From JAKSCF01 sp028279945 (GTDB taxonomy: Bacteria; Bacillota; Clostridia; Peptostreptococcales; JAAYPU01), in assembly GCA_028279945.1 (NCBI GenBank), contig JANQMT010000192.1, positions 1 to 6,716 of the forward strand: a stretch of DNA of 6,716 nucleotides. Direction: 5' to 3'. The notes below the pieces were generated by a model, which was not told the origin of the DNA, made no database searches, and was given only the letters and a program-made list of their open reading frames with translations. Every line of letters begins with the position of its first letter. Position 1 is the first letter of the stretch. The position numbers and the translations under genes are program-made. This document shows, piece after piece, positions 6,387-6,716 of this stretch.

Positions 6387-6477
6387 AAAAGAGCCAGTTG
6401 GATACTCGAGGAGTTTTTCTCTATTGTGAGCTTCTCATCTTATATGGCCGCTGAGGGATAAAGCTCTTTTTAATTTT
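6387..6477 (+). terminator. Second terminator-like structure, 8-bp closing helix plus T-run
   Basis: AAAAGAGC at 6387-6394 pairs with GCTCTTTT at 6463-6470, followed by a T-rich TAATTTT. The 68-nt interior holds short hairpins: ACTC/GAGT (6404-6414) with a 3-nt loop and TGAG/CTCA (6427-6437) with a 3-nt loop. The layout matches the preceding structure (long closing helix, small inner arms, T-run), but the sequences differ. It could be a back-up terminator or part of a mobile-element border. Confidence 0.4.
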
Positions 6478-6479
6478 AT

Positions 6480-6531
6480 GGTGCCTCCAGCAAAGCTGGA
6501 TCATACTAGCCAGTGAAAGTCTGGCACTGGT
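6480..6531 (+). mobile_element. Possible 5' end of a group II intron (fragment)
   Basis: GTGCC at 6481 follows a T-rich terminator end. It is followed by a 6-bp hairpin TCCAGC-AAA-GCTGGA (6486-6500) and a second hairpin GCCAG-TGAAAGT-CTGGC (6509-6525). The order GTG-G/C hairpin-stem with a TGARAGT loop resembles domain I of bacterial group II introns, particularly class C, which begin GTG.G.CC and carry a GGTGAGAGTCC motif and which insert just after terminators. Sequence beyond about 6531 no longer fits what I recall of domain I, and no reverse transcriptase or domain V is visible before the window ends. It may therefore be a truncated copy. Confidence 0.4.
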
Positions 6532-6548
6532 AATTCCAAGAAAATATA

Positions 6549-6574
6549 AGGGGTCAGGGTCGAAAAGTTGAATT
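6549..6574 (+). other. GGGGTCAGG-type motif, possible transposase border
   Basis: AAGGGGTCAGGGTCG at 6548-6562 followed by AAAAGTTGAATTAA resembles the GGGGTCAGRTCTTG-like borders I associate with REP/IS200-like (Y1 tyrosine) transposases. The match is from memory and no transposase gene is in the window. Confidence 0.25.
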
Positions 6575-6716
6575 AATTTACTGAAAGTGATTAGAACAAA
6601 GGAGAGTTTTAGAACGTATAATTGAAAAATTTATGTATTTAGATAGCTCGACCATAGGACTAATATGGACAGTTGAGATTAAAATTATCCTGTACACAAA
6701 ATCTTTAATTGATTTA
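6575..6716. other. No supported gene; AT-rich end of window
   Basis: A frame is open from 6591 to the right edge (42 codons, first ATG at 6633), but the AAAGGAGAG at 6598-6606 is too far from that ATG to serve it, and the translated piece (starting LEQRRVLERIIEKF) is not recognisable. It could be the start or remnant of a mobile-element gene. I cannot call it. Confidence 0.3.

Noticed and set aside
6633..6716. Start of a new gene at the right edge
   Set aside because: It has no correctly spaced ribosome binding site and no recognisable protein motif in 28 codons.

Overview
The window looks like a low-GC Firmicute, most likely a clostridial or bacilli-type genome. It is AT-rich, has strong purine-rich Shine-Dalgarno sites, and uses GTG/TTG starts as well as ATG. 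All convincing genes lie on the + strand. The species cannot be named from the sequence.

Positions 1-3285 hold four tightly packed genes for an importer of the nickel/oligopeptide (NikBCDE / OppBCDF / CntBCDF) ABC family: a permease cut by the left window edge, a second permease, and two ATPases. The spacing is 6 and about 9-15 nt, then an 8-nt overlap. The substrate-binding protein that defines specificity is not in the window and is expected upstream. The second ATPase has an EAVSSLD version of Walker B/D-loop, which is reminiscent of NikE.

Positions 3286-3512 form a 227-nt gap. It holds an inverted repeat and a possible small basic, two-cysteine ORF with a TTG start. Next comes a fold-type-I PLP enzyme (aminotransferase class I/II-like, 3513-4652) and a 12-helix MATE-family exporter (4722-6140). 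Two short ORFs with clear ribosome binding sites flank the MATE gene: a 32-codon, two-cysteine, Gly/Ser/Asn-rich peptide at 4670-4768 that overlaps the start of the MATE gene, and a 24-codon peptide at 6175-6249.

Positions 6250-6716 have no supported gene. They hold two consecutive terminator-like structures (an 11-bp helix followed by T6, then an 8-bp helix followed by a T-run). Directly after the second there is a segment resembling the 5' end of a group II intron (GTGCC start, hairpin, then a GTGAAAGTC motif), then a GGGGTCAGG-type motif of the kind I associate with REP/IS200-like transposase borders.

Working model (inference): an ABC importer, a PLP enzyme and a MATE exporter together suggest a make-export-reimport cassette for a small molecule, possibly a metal-binding one. 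If the small ORFs are expressed, a peptide-derived product is conceivable. The combination of short Cys peptide, aminotransferase and MATE exporter loosely parallels methanobactin loci, but no MbnB/MbnC-like enzyme or other recognisable peptide-modifying enzyme is present in the window.
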